From contig NZ_JAAFKF010000025.1 in NCBI RefSeq assembly GCF_013299175.1, positions 1 through 41,560 of the forward strand: a stretch of 41,560 nt of DNA. The letters run 5' to 3'. The notes below the pieces were generated by a model that was not told the origin of the DNA, did no database searches, and worked only from the letters and a program-made list of their open reading frames with translations. Positions within the stretch are counted from its first letter, which is position 1, and each line of letters starts with the position of its first letter. Origin of the DNA: Sphaerotilus sp. (GTDB lineage: Bacteria; Pseudomonadota; Gammaproteobacteria; Burkholderiales; Burkholderiaceae_C). Both the position numbers and the translations under genes were made by a program. Positions 1 through 8,472 of this stretch are shown one piece after another.

Positions 1-697
1 GGATCGCGTCGGCGACGAGGAGCGTGCCGCTGAGGTGGTCGCGCAGGGCTTGCTGGGCGGCGGGCGCGTCGTGGGCAGCGATGGCGGCGAGGATGCGGCG
101 GTGGTCGGCCAGGATCGCCTGCATCTTGCCCTGCGCGGGCAGGTGCAGCAGCCGCAGCCGGTCCACCTGCCCGCTGCGCTGGTGGATCAGGTCGGCCAGT
201 TCCGCCACGCCGGCTGCGGCCAGCATCGCGGCGTGGAAGGCCCGGTCGGCGCGCACGAACTGCGGCCCGTCCTCGGCCTGCATCGCCTGCTGCTGCTGGG
301 CGATCAGCGTGTGCAGCTTGGGCGTCAGTGCGGCCACGGTGTCGGCGTCCTGCGCGGCCAGCGTGGCGACGGCTTCCAGCTCGATGGCGCGCCGCAGGAA
401 ATGCGCCTGCCGGGCGGCGCCAAGACCGATGCGGCTGACGACGGTGGCGTGCTGCGGGAAGATGTCCACCAGCCCCTCCTCGCCGAGCTTGATCAGCGCC
501 TCGCGCACCGGCGTCTGGCTGACGTCGAACGAGGCGGCCAGATCGGCGCGCGACAGCACCGTGCCGGGGGCCAGCACCAGCGTCAGGATCTGCTCGCGCA
601 GGCGCTCGAAGACCTGGGGGGTGGCCTGGCGGGTGCGGTCGAGGCGGAAGGTCGGGCGGGCGAGGGCCGAGGGGGCTGGGTCAATCGAGGTCAGCAT
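1..697 (-). CDS. GntR-family (FadR/FCD) regulator, left copy, 3' end outside window
   Basis: A transcriptional regulator with an N-terminal winged helix (motif ADLAASFDVSQTPVREAL) and a C-terminal all-helical FCD ligand domain (RADRAFHAAML, then ILADHRRI with His residues of the usual metal/ligand site). The ATG complement lies at 695-697; the gene is open to the window edge, about ten C-terminal residues short of the end of its paralogue at 40234-40947. The two copies are in direct orientation and nearly identical; this copy has five extra residues near the N-terminus. FadR-type regulators usually control catabolic or transport genes in response to an organic acid; the ligand here is unknown. 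It sits outside the biosynthetic operon, in opposite orientation, so a role in the cluster is possible but not shown. Whether the gene is intact cannot be judged because its end is cut off. Confidence 0.85.
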   Translation of the reverse strand, partial: MLTSIDPAPSALARPTFRLDRTRQATPQVFERLREQILTLVLAPGTVLSRADLAASFDVSQTPVREALIKLGEEGLVDIFPQHATVVSRIGLGAARQAHFLRRAIELEAVATLAAQDADTVAALTPKLHTLIAQQQQAMQAEDGPQFVRADRAFHAAMLAAAGVAELADLIHQRSGQVDRLRLLHLPAQGKMQAILADHRRILAAIAAHDAPAAQQALRDHLSGTLLVADAI

Positions 698-775
698 ACA
701 GATCCCTGTCCGCGACACGCAGGTCCACGCTGGCGAGGTCGATCCCCTGGTCCGGCTCGAAGGGATGCGGCACCG
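681..775 (-). pseudogene. 3' remnant of a Uma2-family gene
   Basis: The last 30 or so codons of a Uma2 (DUF820) nuclease-like protein remain here, ending LASVDLRVADRDLYADLD, against LASVDLRIADTDLYADLD in the complete gene at 40931-41491. Similarity stops near position 775; upstream of that the sequence is unrelated and the start, the PD-(D/E)XK-like core and most of the gene are missing. The stop codon overlaps the start of the left gntR copy exactly as in the complete right-hand pair. This fixes the left junction of the inserted or duplicated segment. Confidence 0.8.
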
Positions 776-1241
776 GCATCACACGGGGCTCAGGCTGGGT
801 GGCTTCGGGTGAAGGTGAACGCCGGTTGTCGAGGCACAGGGGCCGATCATGCAGGAAAACGGCAATGGGTCGGAATCCTTCAGCACGGCCGATGCGGTGC
901 CAGCAAATAGACGGCCAAATCAAATACCACGAAAAATTGCTGAACTTATGCATCGCTAGAGCGAAATTAGGGGATGTCATTTCCTGATATCGTGCAAAAT
1001 TCACAAAAATACAAAAAACAAAAAAATACATATTTAATTATAGAAAAAATTATAATTTTGCAAAGAAAAAGAAAAAAAATTAAGTACCAAAAAAATCAGC
1101 GTGGCGCTTGTGTAGGCACTAATTATTAGTCGGGCGGAAAAATCTGTGTTTCGAATGTGCGCGCACACTTGGCTTGGTGTGTCGTGCCGGATTTTTGCGA
1201 CTGACATTTTTGATCATTTGGCAAAAATACTGGAGAGCATC
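776..1241. promoter_or_regulatory. AT-rich intergenic region with inverted repeats, likely promoter region
   Basis: No convincing gene lies here. From about 935 to 1150 the sequence becomes strikingly A/T-rich (long A runs and TATTTAATTATAG) in a genome otherwise near 68% G+C. It contains a perfect TATAAT hexamer at 1051-1056 that is also the right half of a 7-bp inverted repeat (AATTATA at 1036-1042, TATAATT at 1051-1057). I see no good -35 element at the correct distance. It is the only substantial spacer upstream of the first long operon, so it is the best candidate for its promoter and for binding of an AT-preferring silencer of the H-NS/MvaT type (inference). Confidence 0.5.
1118..1130. 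promoter_or_regulatory. Perfect 13-nt palindrome, candidate operator
   Basis: ACTAAT-T-ATTAGT is a perfect 6+1+6 palindrome about 110 nt upstream of the proposed start of the serine hydrolase gene. Such a symmetric site in a promoter region suits a dimeric helix-turn-helix regulator. No regulator gene lies in the cluster itself, apart from the flanking gntR copies. Confidence 0.35.
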
Positions 1242-3302
1242 TTGAAAAAGCGGGCTGTTTTGAGCGTTCAGTCGTCTTTGTGCGCATTCCCCACGACATG
1301 GAAATTCAAGGCCACGGCCTTGGCTGTGCTGACCCTTGCCTTGTCTGGTTGTGGCGGTGCCGACAATGAGGAGGCTGGTACCAGCTCCAGTATCGAGCAA
1401 GTGCTCGGCGCTGTGGTGGACATGGCCGTTTCGCAGGACAATGTGCAGGGGCTGACCGTTGGTCTCCGCAAGGACAGCGGTGAAGTGTGGTTCCGTTCGG
1501 GGGGGTATCGTGACATCGCCAAAACCACCGCGATGAATGCCGATCTCCAATACCGTATCGGCAGCGCGACCAAGACCTTCACCGCCACGGCAGTGTTGCA
1601 GTTGGTGGATCAGGGGCTGATCGGTTTGGATGACACCGTGGCCACATGGCTGCCCGAACTCGCGGTTCCCAATGACAGCACGATCACGGTACGCCATTTG
1701 CTGGAAATGCGCAGCGGTTTGCGCGATTATTTGGCCGTTGCGTCCAAGAGCATTGCTGGCACGACCATCCTGCAGGAATGGTCGAATTTTGACGACGTCA
1801 TGAAAACGGGCGTTCATGGGAATGCAAATTATTCCCCGACGGACTTGGTCAACGCCGCATCCAAGCGTGTTCCATATTTTGCGTCAGGTACCGCCATGCG
1901 GTATTCGAACACCAACTATGTTCTGCTTGGGCTGATTGCGGAGAAAGCCTCCTGCAAGGCGGTAAAAGGATGTCGGAGTGTCGAGACGCTCATCAATGAT
2001 GGCATTGTCAAGCCTTTGGGCATGGCTGGAACCTATTTCCCGAGCGACAACAAGTTCACCAGCACAAAATATGCCGAGGCGTATCAGCAGGTTCTTGATG
2101 CGGAACTTTATCGCGTGCCCGAGGGCGCCCGCATCGACATGACCTTCACCGATTCGCGTGTGCCATGGGCGGCGGGTGCCATGCTGTCCACACCGACGGA
2201 TGAGCTGGTCTGGGCACGCGAGCTGGCACTCAACGAAAAGAAGCTGATCAGCGATGCCCTGTTCAAGGAGCGCCTGACGGCGAAGTCCGACGGTTCCGTG
2301 AGCTACATCCCGGTGCGGTATGGCATGGGGGTGTACCACCTGCCGTCGCTGGCCACGGGCAGCGAACTCATCGGGCACAGTGGTCTGGTCGGGGGCTACA
2401 ACACGTCCATCTTTTACAGCCCGTCGCTGAAGTTGGCACTGTCCGTGAACATCACGGGGGTGTTGGCCAATCCCGCCAGTTGGTTCCCGCTGTACGGTGC
2501 GGAGGATTCCTATGACGGCGCTTTCCGGTTTGCTGGCGGATTCAATACCCAGACCCTGGTGTGGAATCTGGAGCGGAACCTGCGGCTGGCCATCGAGAAC
2601 ACGGGTTCCTGTTCGACTCTGGGCACGGCGACTGGCGACGGATCGTCGGGTTCCTGCGATGGCGACAGCGTGCGCACGCATTCCTTGTCCGTGCAAGGGC
2701 GTTCGCTGGCCATCAAGCCGTCCGGACGGGTGTTCAATTCAATGAACATGGTGACGGATGCGGACTGGAACGCGACGCTGCAGTCCACGACGGATGCGCG
2801 TCCCAGCCTGGTGACTTACGGCAGCCAACTGTCCGGCTTGGCCGTGGGCGACAACGGCAAGGTGGAATTGCAGGCGGGTGCCATCCTGGAAACGATCGGC
2901 GTGGATTCCAATGGCATCGCCGTCACGGGCACTGGCGGCAATGTGACGGTTTCGGGTGTGGTGCGTTCCATGGGCCGCAACACGGTGGCTCTGCGCGTGG
3001 CCGATACTGCCAAGAACGGTGTCATCACTGTTTCCAAGACGGCGCAGGTGCAAGGTGACATGGTGCTGGCCGGCAGCGCAGTGATCCAACTGGATGGCAC
3101 GGTCAATGGAACCCTGCGGGTATCCGGGACCAACGTGAAAATCACCGGCAGCGGAACGGTTTCTGGTGGTGTCGTGCTGGCCAATGGTGCCAAGCTGGCC
3201 GACGGCTCAGACATCACGAAACTCGCTGCCGTCGCCGCCCCGGCGGCCCAGGCAATGAGTGCGTCGCACGCTCGCAAACTGCCCCCGCTCTACATGCAGT
3301 GA
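1242..3302 (+). CDS. Lipoprotein serine hydrolase (S12/class C beta-lactamase fold) with beta-rich C-terminal region
   Basis: The protein has the penicilloyl-serine hydrolase signature: SATK at residues 108-111 (SxxK), YSN at 221-223 (YxN) and HSG at 379-381 (replacing KTG), so it is likely an active peptidase, esterase or amidase rather than a classical beta-lactamase. Start chosen at TTG 1242, six bases after GGAG; no in-frame ATG gives a sensible signal. The segment ending LTLALSGC is a lipobox with Cys37 as the mature N-terminus, so the protein is probably anchored to a membrane on the periplasmic side. After the catalytic domain (about 50-430) come some 200 residues rich in Gly, Val, Thr and Ser with short repeats such as VTVSGVV and GTLRVSGTNVKITGSG, resembling beta-solenoid or autotransporter-passenger sequence. 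It lies 60 bp before the first synthetase gene. A role in maturation, release or self-protection is inference; a ClbP-like prodrug peptidase was considered but lacks support. Confidence 0.8.
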   Translation: MKKRAVLSVQSSLCAFPTTWKFKATALAVLTLALSGCGGADNEEAGTSSSIEQVLGAVVDMAVSQDNVQGLTVGLRKDSGEVWFRSGGYRDIAKTTAMNADLQYRIGSATKTFTATAVLQLVDQGLIGLDDTVATWLPELAVPNDSTITVRHLLEMRSGLRDYLAVASKSIAGTTILQEWSNFDDVMKTGVHGNANYSPTDLVNAASKRVPYFASGTAMRYSNTNYVLLGLIAEKASCKAVKGCRSVETLINDGIVKPLGMAGTYFPSDNKFTSTKYAEAYQQVLDAELYRVPEGARIDMTFTDSRVPWAAGAMLSTPTDELVWARELALNEKKLISDALFKERLTAKSDGSVSYIPVRYGMGVYHLPSLATGSELIGHSGLVGGYNTSIFYSPSLKLALSVNITGVLANPASWFPLYGAEDSYDGAFRFAGGFNTQTLVWNLERNLRLAIENTGSCSTLGTATGDGSSGSCDGDSVRTHSLSVQGRSLAIKPSGRVFNSMNMVTDADWNATLQSTTDARPSLVTYGSQLSGLAVGDNGKVELQAGAILETIGVDSNGIAVTGTGGNVTVSGVVRSMGRNTVALRVADTAKNGVITVSKTAQVQGDMVLAGSAVIQLDGTVNGTLRVSGTNVKITGSGTVSGGVVLANGAKLADGSDITKLAAVAAPAAQAMSASHARKLPPLYMQ

Positions 3303-3362
3303 TGACCCGATCCGGGTTTTCACGGCACCAGACCAGACAGGGCTTCAGGGCGGGGATGAGCA

Positions 3363-6300
3363 ATGCTGAAACGAGACAACATAGCCGATGTCTACCCCCT
3401 GACGCCGTTTCAGGAGGGGCTGGTTTATCGTGAGATGGTGGACCACGCCAGCGAGGGCCGGGAAGGGCAACATGCTTATTTCCAGCAACTGGCGTTCAGG
3501 CTCCGTGGCCCGCTGGACCTTGCGTGCTTCGAGCGGGCCTGGCAATTGCTCGTGGATCGCCACGACATGCTGCGCACGGTATTCCCGAGCAAATTCCGGG
3601 ACCGACCGCTGCAGGTGGTGCTCCGTGACTGTGGCCTGAATCTGCTGCATGAGCGGCATGAGGGGCTGGACGCTGCCGAGCGCGAGGGGGTTTTTCTGGC
3701 GCGTTGTCAAGCCAGCCGGCTGGTGCCGCTGCCACTGGACCGTGCTCCCTTGATGCGGGTGTCCTGCCTGCGTTTTGCAGCACAGGACCATGCCGTGATT
3801 TGGGACTTCCATCACATCCTCATGGATGGGTGGTGCATCGGCGTCGTGCAGCAGGAACTGTCGGCGCTGTACCAGGCGCTGCAGAGCGGAACCCCGCTTC
3901 CGGCGTCGAAGCCGCTGGCGTTCGGCCGTTACGTGTCGTGGCTGGAGACGTGCCGCCAGCGCGCCAGCCCGACCTTCTGGAAAACGTATTTCCAGGGGTT
4001 CCAGAGCGTTCCGGTCTTGCCTGGGCGGCGTCTTGACCCATTGCCCGGTGCGCGCGTACCCGCCAGCGAGACACGGCACCTCCGGGGTGGCACCTCCGCA
4101 CGCCTCAAGCACCTGGCCGCGACCCACCGCAGCACGCTCAGCGATGTGCTGCAGGCGCTGTGGGGGGTGTTTCTGGCCAAGCACAACCACAGCCGGGACG
4201 TTCTGTTCGGCACGGTGCGGTCCCTGCGACCGGTGGAGCTGCCGGGCATCGACGACATGGTCGGACCCTGCATTGCCATGGTGCCGCTGCGCGTGTGCTA
4301 CGCGGCAGGCCAGAGCCTGGTCAGCCTGCTCGACGAGATGGGCGTTCAGCGACGGGCTTGGCTGGACAACGCAGCCTGTCCCCTGCCCGACGCCTTGGCC
4401 GCCGCTGGGCTGGCGCACGATGCGGTCGGGCACTTCCTGGTGGTCGAGAACTATCCGCTGGCCGAGGCATTTCAAGGCGAACGACAGGTTTTTGCCGGTG
4501 AGGTCACGGTCTCCGACGTGGCCTTCTGGGCCGTCAACGACTACGAGTTCTTTGTCCGCGCCACACCGGGTCAGGGTGATGCGGATGCACAGATCGATTT
4601 CGAGTACGACAGCCGCCGTTTCGATCCGCAGGTGATGGGCACCCTGGCCGACCGCTTCGCCGACTTCGCGGCGCGGCTGTCGGACCTCCCGCACGCCAGC
4701 CTGGACGCCGTGGCGCTGGTCTCGGCACCGGAGCGGGAGGTGCTGGTGCAGGGCTGGGGCGTTGGCGCGGTGCCTGTGGAACGCGGGTCCGATATCCGCG
4801 GCTGGTGGTGTGGACTGCTGGACCGGCACGGCGAGCAACCGGCGGTGCGCACCCGCCTCGTCGAGCTGAACTATCGCCAGTTGCACGCCCGTGCGGTCAC
4901 CGTGGCCGGGCAGTTGTGCCGGGACGGTCTGCGCGATGGCGACACCGTGGCCTTGCTGGCGAACCCTGACGAGCATCTGGTGAGCGCCATGCTGGCGTGT
5001 CTGCTGCTGGGCGTGCCGTTCTTGCCGCTGGACCCGCAGTTGCCGCTCGAAAGGCGTCGGCGCGTGCTGGTGGACAGCGGTGCGGGCTGGCTGGTGACGA
5101 GTCCGTCCATGTCGTGCGGCGGGAGCGACCTGTTGCCACCCGCTGTGCGGACGGTGGTGGTCGAGGTGCCGCTGGGCGACGCGCCGGAACTCGCCGCCAT
5201 GCCCCCCTGCGTGGGCCGATCCGGTGCGGCGTATGTGATCTACACGTCCGGCACGACCGGACAACCCAAGGGCGTGTCCGTTGGCGTGCATTCGTTGCTG
5301 AACTACGTCCGGTGGATGCAGCACGAGTTCGGCATCGGTTCGGGTTCGGCCAGTGCGTTGCTGACATCGGCCGCCTACGACCTGGGCTACACCGCCTTGT
5401 TCGGCACGGTGCTGACGGGCGGGTGCCTCTCGGTCCTGGACGAGCAGGAGCGCCGCGATCCCGACGTGGTGCGGCGCCGTCTCGTCGAGGACAAGCTGAC
5501 CTTCCTGAAGGCCACGCCCTCGTATTTCGCGATGCTGGGGGCCGCCCAGGTGTGGCAGCAAGCGCCCTTGCCCCATCTCTCGCTGCTGCTGCTGGGCGGT
5601 GAACCCCAGGACTTCGAGCAACTCGCCGCGTTTCATGCCAGCCAGCCGCAGGTCCGCCTGTACAACCACTACGGGCCGACCGAGGCCACCATCGGCTGCA
5701 TCGCCGGGGCGCTGGACGATCTCGTGGTGTCGGGCCGCTCGCTGCAGCGGCTTGGTCGGCCGATCGCGGGAGCGCGTGTCCTCCTGTGCGACGTGGCCCT
5801 GCAGCCCGTGCCGATCGGGGTGATCGGCGAGGTCTTTCTGGGTGGCGACATCCTCGCCCAGGGCTACTGTGGCGCCGCGGCCCTGGACGATGCGCGGTTC
5901 ATGACGCTGCCCTGGTTGCCGGGCGTGCGTGTCTACCGGACTGGCGATTTCGCCGAATGGACCGGGGACGGCCATGTGGTGTTCCACGGCCGCCGCGACG
6001 ATCAAGTCAAGGTCCGGGGCTACCGGGCCTCGCTGTCGGACATCACCGAGCGGGTGAGGGCACTGCCCGGGGTCGCCGACACCGTCGTGGTGCTGTCGGG
6101 CATGGGCCGAGACCAGACGCTGACCGCCTACGTGGCGCCTTCACCGGGTGCCACCGTGTGTGCCCAGGTGCTGCGCACGGCACTGGCGCCGCAATTGCCG
6201 CCGGCGCTGATCCCGAGCCATTTCATTCCCGTCGAACGGATTCCGTTGACGCCGAATGGCAAGGTGGACCGCGCCGCACTGGCGGAGCTGACGCTTCGCC

Positions 6301-7388
6301 ATGGCACGCAGTCCCATGGCACGCAGTCACCTGCCGTGCGGCGGGCACCACCGGCCACGCCACTGGAGCGCACGGTGTGCGATGCGTTCTGCAAGGCCCT
6401 CGCGCGCGATCAGGTGGCGCCAGACGACGACTTTTTCGACCTGGGGGGACACAGCATCAAGGCCGTCATGTTGTCTTCCATGCTGCGGCGGGCGCTGGGG
6501 GTGGAGGTGCCCATCCTGGCGGTGTTTGATCACCCCACGCCGCGCCAGCTCGCGCAGCGGCTTGGCCCGTCGGGTCAGACACAAGTGCAAGCGCAAGCCC
6601 AGAGCACGACCGGTGAGGCTGCACTCATTGCGCTGCGCGATGCCGGAGCCGGCCACCACCACGTCGTGTTCCTGCCGACGGTGCTGGGAACGCCAGCCCA
6701 GTTCCGTGGCCTGGGTGTCACGCTGGCGGCCGGGGTGCGCTGCTGGGGTCTTCAGTGCCCTGGTTTTGACGCACCATCCGCGCCTGTGGCGTCGATCGAG
6801 GCGCTGGGTCAGCAGTTCGCCGATCTGCTGCTGCGTTCACTGCCGCGTGCGACCGGCATGAAGCTGACATTGGTGGGGTGGTCATTCGGTGCCCATTTGG
6901 CCTGCGAGACGGCCCGCCACCTTGGCGGCCAGATCGACGGGCTGGATCTGGTGTTGCTCGACATCCCGGCGCGCACCGCCGCCGCTGCCGCTGCTGCCCG
7001 GCCCTCGGAGTTCAGCCCGCTGGTGCTCGAATCCGACATCCACCAGCAACTCGGCCCCGACCTGTCCCCGCAGGCCGTGGCGCGCTTGCAGGCCCTGGTG
7101 CATCACCATTACCGGCTGCTGGACGCCTATCGCCTGACACAGCCACTGAGCTGCCCGGTGCTCGCCGTCGAGGCACGCGATGGCGCGATGCGGGCCAACA
7201 TGCAGGCGTTCGCGGCCTGGACGCTGGCCAGCTTCGAGCACCGGGTGATCGCGGGTGACCACTACAGCATGCTGACCGAGCCGAACTGGACCACCTTGCG
7301 CCCACTCCTGGAGGGCCGTCGGCATCACGAGGCCATGCCTGCCCGGGTCCGGGTCGATCTTCAGCGACAAACGGTGCTCGCGGCATGA
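3363..7388 (+). CDS. NRPS termination module C-A-PCP-TE
   Basis: A 1341-residue synthetase. Condensation domain at about 5-450 with HHILMDG at 150-156 and an N-terminus (VYPLTPFQEGL) typical of DCL domains, which accept a D-residue upstream. Adenylation domain about 470-970 with YTSGTTGQPKG near 626. Carrier domain with FFDLGGHS, Ser1032 carrying the pantetheine arm. C-terminal type I thioesterase about 1090-1330 with GWSFG (Ser1174) and a late GDHYS (His1300). The ten pocket residues read by alignment to GrsA are D-L-T-K-L-G-H-I-G-K, very close to known Asp codes such as surfactin's. It should add the last residue, Asp or less likely Asn, and release or cyclise the chain. Although first in gene order it must act last. 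GGGGA lies six bases before the ATG. The stop overlaps the next start (ATGA). The linker at 6299-6328 contains a 15-bp tandem duplication. Confidence 0.92.
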   Translation: MLKRDNIADVYPLTPFQEGLVYREMVDHASEGREGQHAYFQQLAFRLRGPLDLACFERAWQLLVDRHDMLRTVFPSKFRDRPLQVVLRDCGLNLLHERHEGLDAAEREGVFLARCQASRLVPLPLDRAPLMRVSCLRFAAQDHAVIWDFHHILMDGWCIGVVQQELSALYQALQSGTPLPASKPLAFGRYVSWLETCRQRASPTFWKTYFQGFQSVPVLPGRRLDPLPGARVPASETRHLRGGTSARLKHLAATHRSTLSDVLQALWGVFLAKHNHSRDVLFGTVRSLRPVELPGIDDMVGPCIAMVPLRVCYAAGQSLVSLLDEMGVQRRAWLDNAACPLPDALAAAGLAHDAVGHFLVVENYPLAEAFQGERQVFAGEVTVSDVAFWAVNDYEFFVRATPGQGDADAQIDFEYDSRRFDPQVMGTLADRFADFAARLSDLPHASLDAVALVSAPEREVLVQGWGVGAVPVERGSDIRGWWCGLLDRHGEQPAVRTRLVELNYRQLHARAVTVAGQLCRDGLRDGDTVALLANPDEHLVSAMLACLLLGVPFLPLDPQLPLERRRRVLVDSGAGWLVTSPSMSCGGSDLLPPAVRTVVVEVPLGDAPELAAMPPCVGRSGAAYVIYTSGTTGQPKGVSVGVHSLLNYVRWMQHEFGIGSGSASALLTSAAYDLGYTALFGTVLTGGCLSVLDEQERRDPDVVRRRLVEDKLTFLKATPSYFAMLGAAQVWQQAPLPHLSLLLLGGEPQDFEQLAAFHASQPQVRLYNHYGPTEATIGCIAGALDDLVVSGRSLQRLGRPIAGARVLLCDVALQPVPIGVIGEVFLGGDILAQGYCGAAALDDARFMTLPWLPGVRVYRTGDFAEWTGDGHVVFHGRRDDQVKVRGYRASLSDITERVRALPGVADTVVVLSGMGRDQTLTAYVAPSPGATVCAQVLRTALAPQLPPALIPSHFIPVERIPLTPNGKVDRAALAELTLRHGTQSHGTQSPAVRRAPPATPLERTVCDAFCKALARDQVAPDDDFFDLGGHSIKAVMLSSMLRRALGVEVPILAVFDHPTPRQLAQRLGPSGQTQVQAQAQSTTGEAALIALRDAGAGHHHVVFLPTVLGTPAQFRGLGVTLAAGVRCWGLQCPGFDAPSAPVASIEALGQQFADLLLRSLPRATGMKLTLVGWSFGAHLACETARHLGGQIDGLDLVLLDIPARTAAAAAAARPSEFSPLVLESDIHQQLGPDLSPQAVARLQALVHHHYRLLDAYRLTQPLSCPVLAVEARDGAMRANMQAFAAWTLASFEHRVIAGDHYSMLTEPNWTTLRPLLEGRRHHEAMPARVRVDLQRQTVLAA
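6299..6328 (+). repeat. 15-bp perfect tandem duplication in A-PCP linker
   Basis: CCATGGCACGCAGTC occurs twice in tandem, encoding HGTQSHGTQS between the adenylation and carrier domains. It keeps the frame, so it lengthens the linker by five residues. Confidence 0.85.
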
Positions 7389-7951
7389 CGGGTGTTGACG
7401 CGCAGAGACCCGGTCACCACAGGCAGGCGGTGTCGTGTCCGCCGGTGGAAGTCCTGGACACGGACACACTCGACACGGTCCAGTCAGACCGGCTGCGCGT
7501 GGCGCATTCCATCGTGCGCACCCATGTCTTGCTGGCGGCAGGGGCGGGGTTTCTGCCGGGTCACGGGCTGGATGTGGCCGCGCTGGGTCTGGCCCAGATG
7601 GGGCAGTTGCAGCGGCTCAGTCAGCTCTATCGCATCGATTTCTCCGACGATCTTGCCCGCAAGCTGGTGGCGGTGCTGCTGGGTGGTTTCGTGCCGTTGC
7701 GCATGGCCACGTCCACGGCCAGCGTGCTCAAGATGGTGCCGCTGCTGGGCCAGCTCGCGGGTTCGTTGTCGATGGCGGGCCTTGGCGGTGCGATGACCTA
7801 TGCCATCGGCAAGGTCTTCATCCAGCATTTCGAGTCGGGGGGCACCTTCCTGACCTTCGATCCCCAGCAGGTGCGGGCCTATTTCGAGTTCCAGGTCCGG
7901 CAGCGCGTGCAAGTGAAGCGCATTGCGGACCACCCGGCAGGGGCCGTGTGA
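7385..7951 (+). CDS. DUF697-like membrane protein
   Basis: A 188-residue protein. Residues about 40-175 match the DUF697 (YcjF-type) pattern: an alternating hydrophobic region with LPGHGLDVAALGLAQMGQL, then SQLYRIDF, two hydrophobic segments (LVAVLLGGFVPLR and VPLLGQLAGSLSMAGLGG), and the family's end block TYAIGKVFIQHFESGGTF followed by FDPQQ. It is a clear paralogue of the protein at 26150-26680. The family's molecular function is not well established; members occur in the inner membrane or near GTPases. The start overlaps the upstream synthetase stop (ATGA) and the stop overlaps the next start (TGATG), so it is translationally coupled to NRPS genes. A role in membrane organisation or transport of the product is only inference. 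Confidence 0.75.
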   Translation: MTGVDAQRPGHHRQAVSCPPVEVLDTDTLDTVQSDRLRVAHSIVRTHVLLAAGAGFLPGHGLDVAALGLAQMGQLQRLSQLYRIDFSDDLARKLVAVLLGGFVPLRMATSTASVLKMVPLLGQLAGSLSMAGLGGAMTYAIGKVFIQHFESGGTFLTFDPQQVRAYFEFQVRQRVQVKRIADHPAGAV

Positions 7952-8472
7952 TGTCCTCGGCGAAAGGGTCGGGCCAGTCGCCATCTCCACGCTGGGGGTT
8001 GCCGATCGCTGCCGGGCTGGCGATGTGCATTCCGGTGCCGCTGTGGGATCTGGCACTGGAGCGGGAACTGGCACAGCAGGCCATCCGCCGCGCCTGCCTC
8101 GACGCCGGCATACAACCCCGGGACGCTGATGTGGTGGCCTGCCGCAGTGCCATCTTCAAGGCGCTTGCGTCGGGCCATCGGGTGGGCTGGTTGTTCAACG
8201 GCGCCATGGTGGTCAGCTACGTCGGGGGTTTTCTGCCCCTGTCGGCACTGACGGCCGCCTCCGTGTCCTGGGTCACCACCCGGATTGTCGAGCAGCACCT
8301 GCACCAGCATCCGGACCTCAGTGGCCTGACGGAGGCGGTGGCACGCACCGCCTTCCTGTCGCTGGTCAGGAACTTTGTCACCGACGGGGCCAAGCGCACT
8401 TTCCGTTCTGCGGCCTCTTCCTTTTCCTCCTCTTCCTCTCCTCAGACCGGTTCTTCCGCCTCTTCAACATGA
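7951..8472 (+). CDS. Small membrane protein, diverged DUF697 relative, Ser-rich tail
   Basis: A 173-residue protein starting at the ATG inside TGATG, one base overlapping the upstream stop. It begins MSSAKGSGQSPSPRWGLP, then a hydrophobic AAGLAMCIPVPLWDLAL, a helical charged stretch, a hydrophobic segment WLFNGAMVVSYVGGFLPLSAL, VSWVTTRIVEQHLHQHP, and a low-complexity tail with FSSSSS. The IPVP motif and the spacing of hydrophobic blocks recall DUF697, but the end block (TYAIGxxFxxHF) is not well conserved, so the relationship is tentative. Its stop overlaps the next start (ATGA). I do not recognise a function; position and coupling suggest it works with its neighbours. Confidence 0.65.
   Translation: MSSAKGSGQSPSPRWGLPIAAGLAMCIPVPLWDLALERELAQQAIRRACLDAGIQPRDADVVACRSAIFKALASGHRVGWLFNGAMVVSYVGGFLPLSALTAASVSWVTTRIVEQHLHQHPDLSGLTEAVARTAFLSLVRNFVTDGAKRTFRSAASSFSSSSSPQTGSSASST

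Larger units (their letters stand above)
1..775. repeat. Left copy of long direct repeat flanking the cluster
   Basis: Positions 1-775 match 40266-41025 in the same orientation. By eye, the first 400 bp differ at about six positions, then the match falls to roughly 90% with one 15-bp length difference near the gntR start. It covers most of gntR and the end of the Uma2 gene, and may continue left of the window. The two copies lie about 40 kb apart and enclose the entire biosynthetic cluster. Confidence 0.9.

Noticed and set aside
681-1031. A 116-codon minus-strand frame spanning the repeat edge and the AT-rich region
   Set aside because: Only its last 30 or so codons match a known family (Uma2); the rest is a chance fusion with unrelated sequence.
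1146-1241. Upstream start for the serine hydrolase at 1146
   Set aside because: The extra residues are A/T-rich, unlike a signal peptide, and TTG 1242 has a well-placed GGAG.
1242-3302. ClbP-like prodrug-activating peptidase
   Set aside because: It shares the S12 fold, but lacks the C-terminal membrane helices of ClbP, and the assembly line does not begin with an acyl-D-Asn unit.
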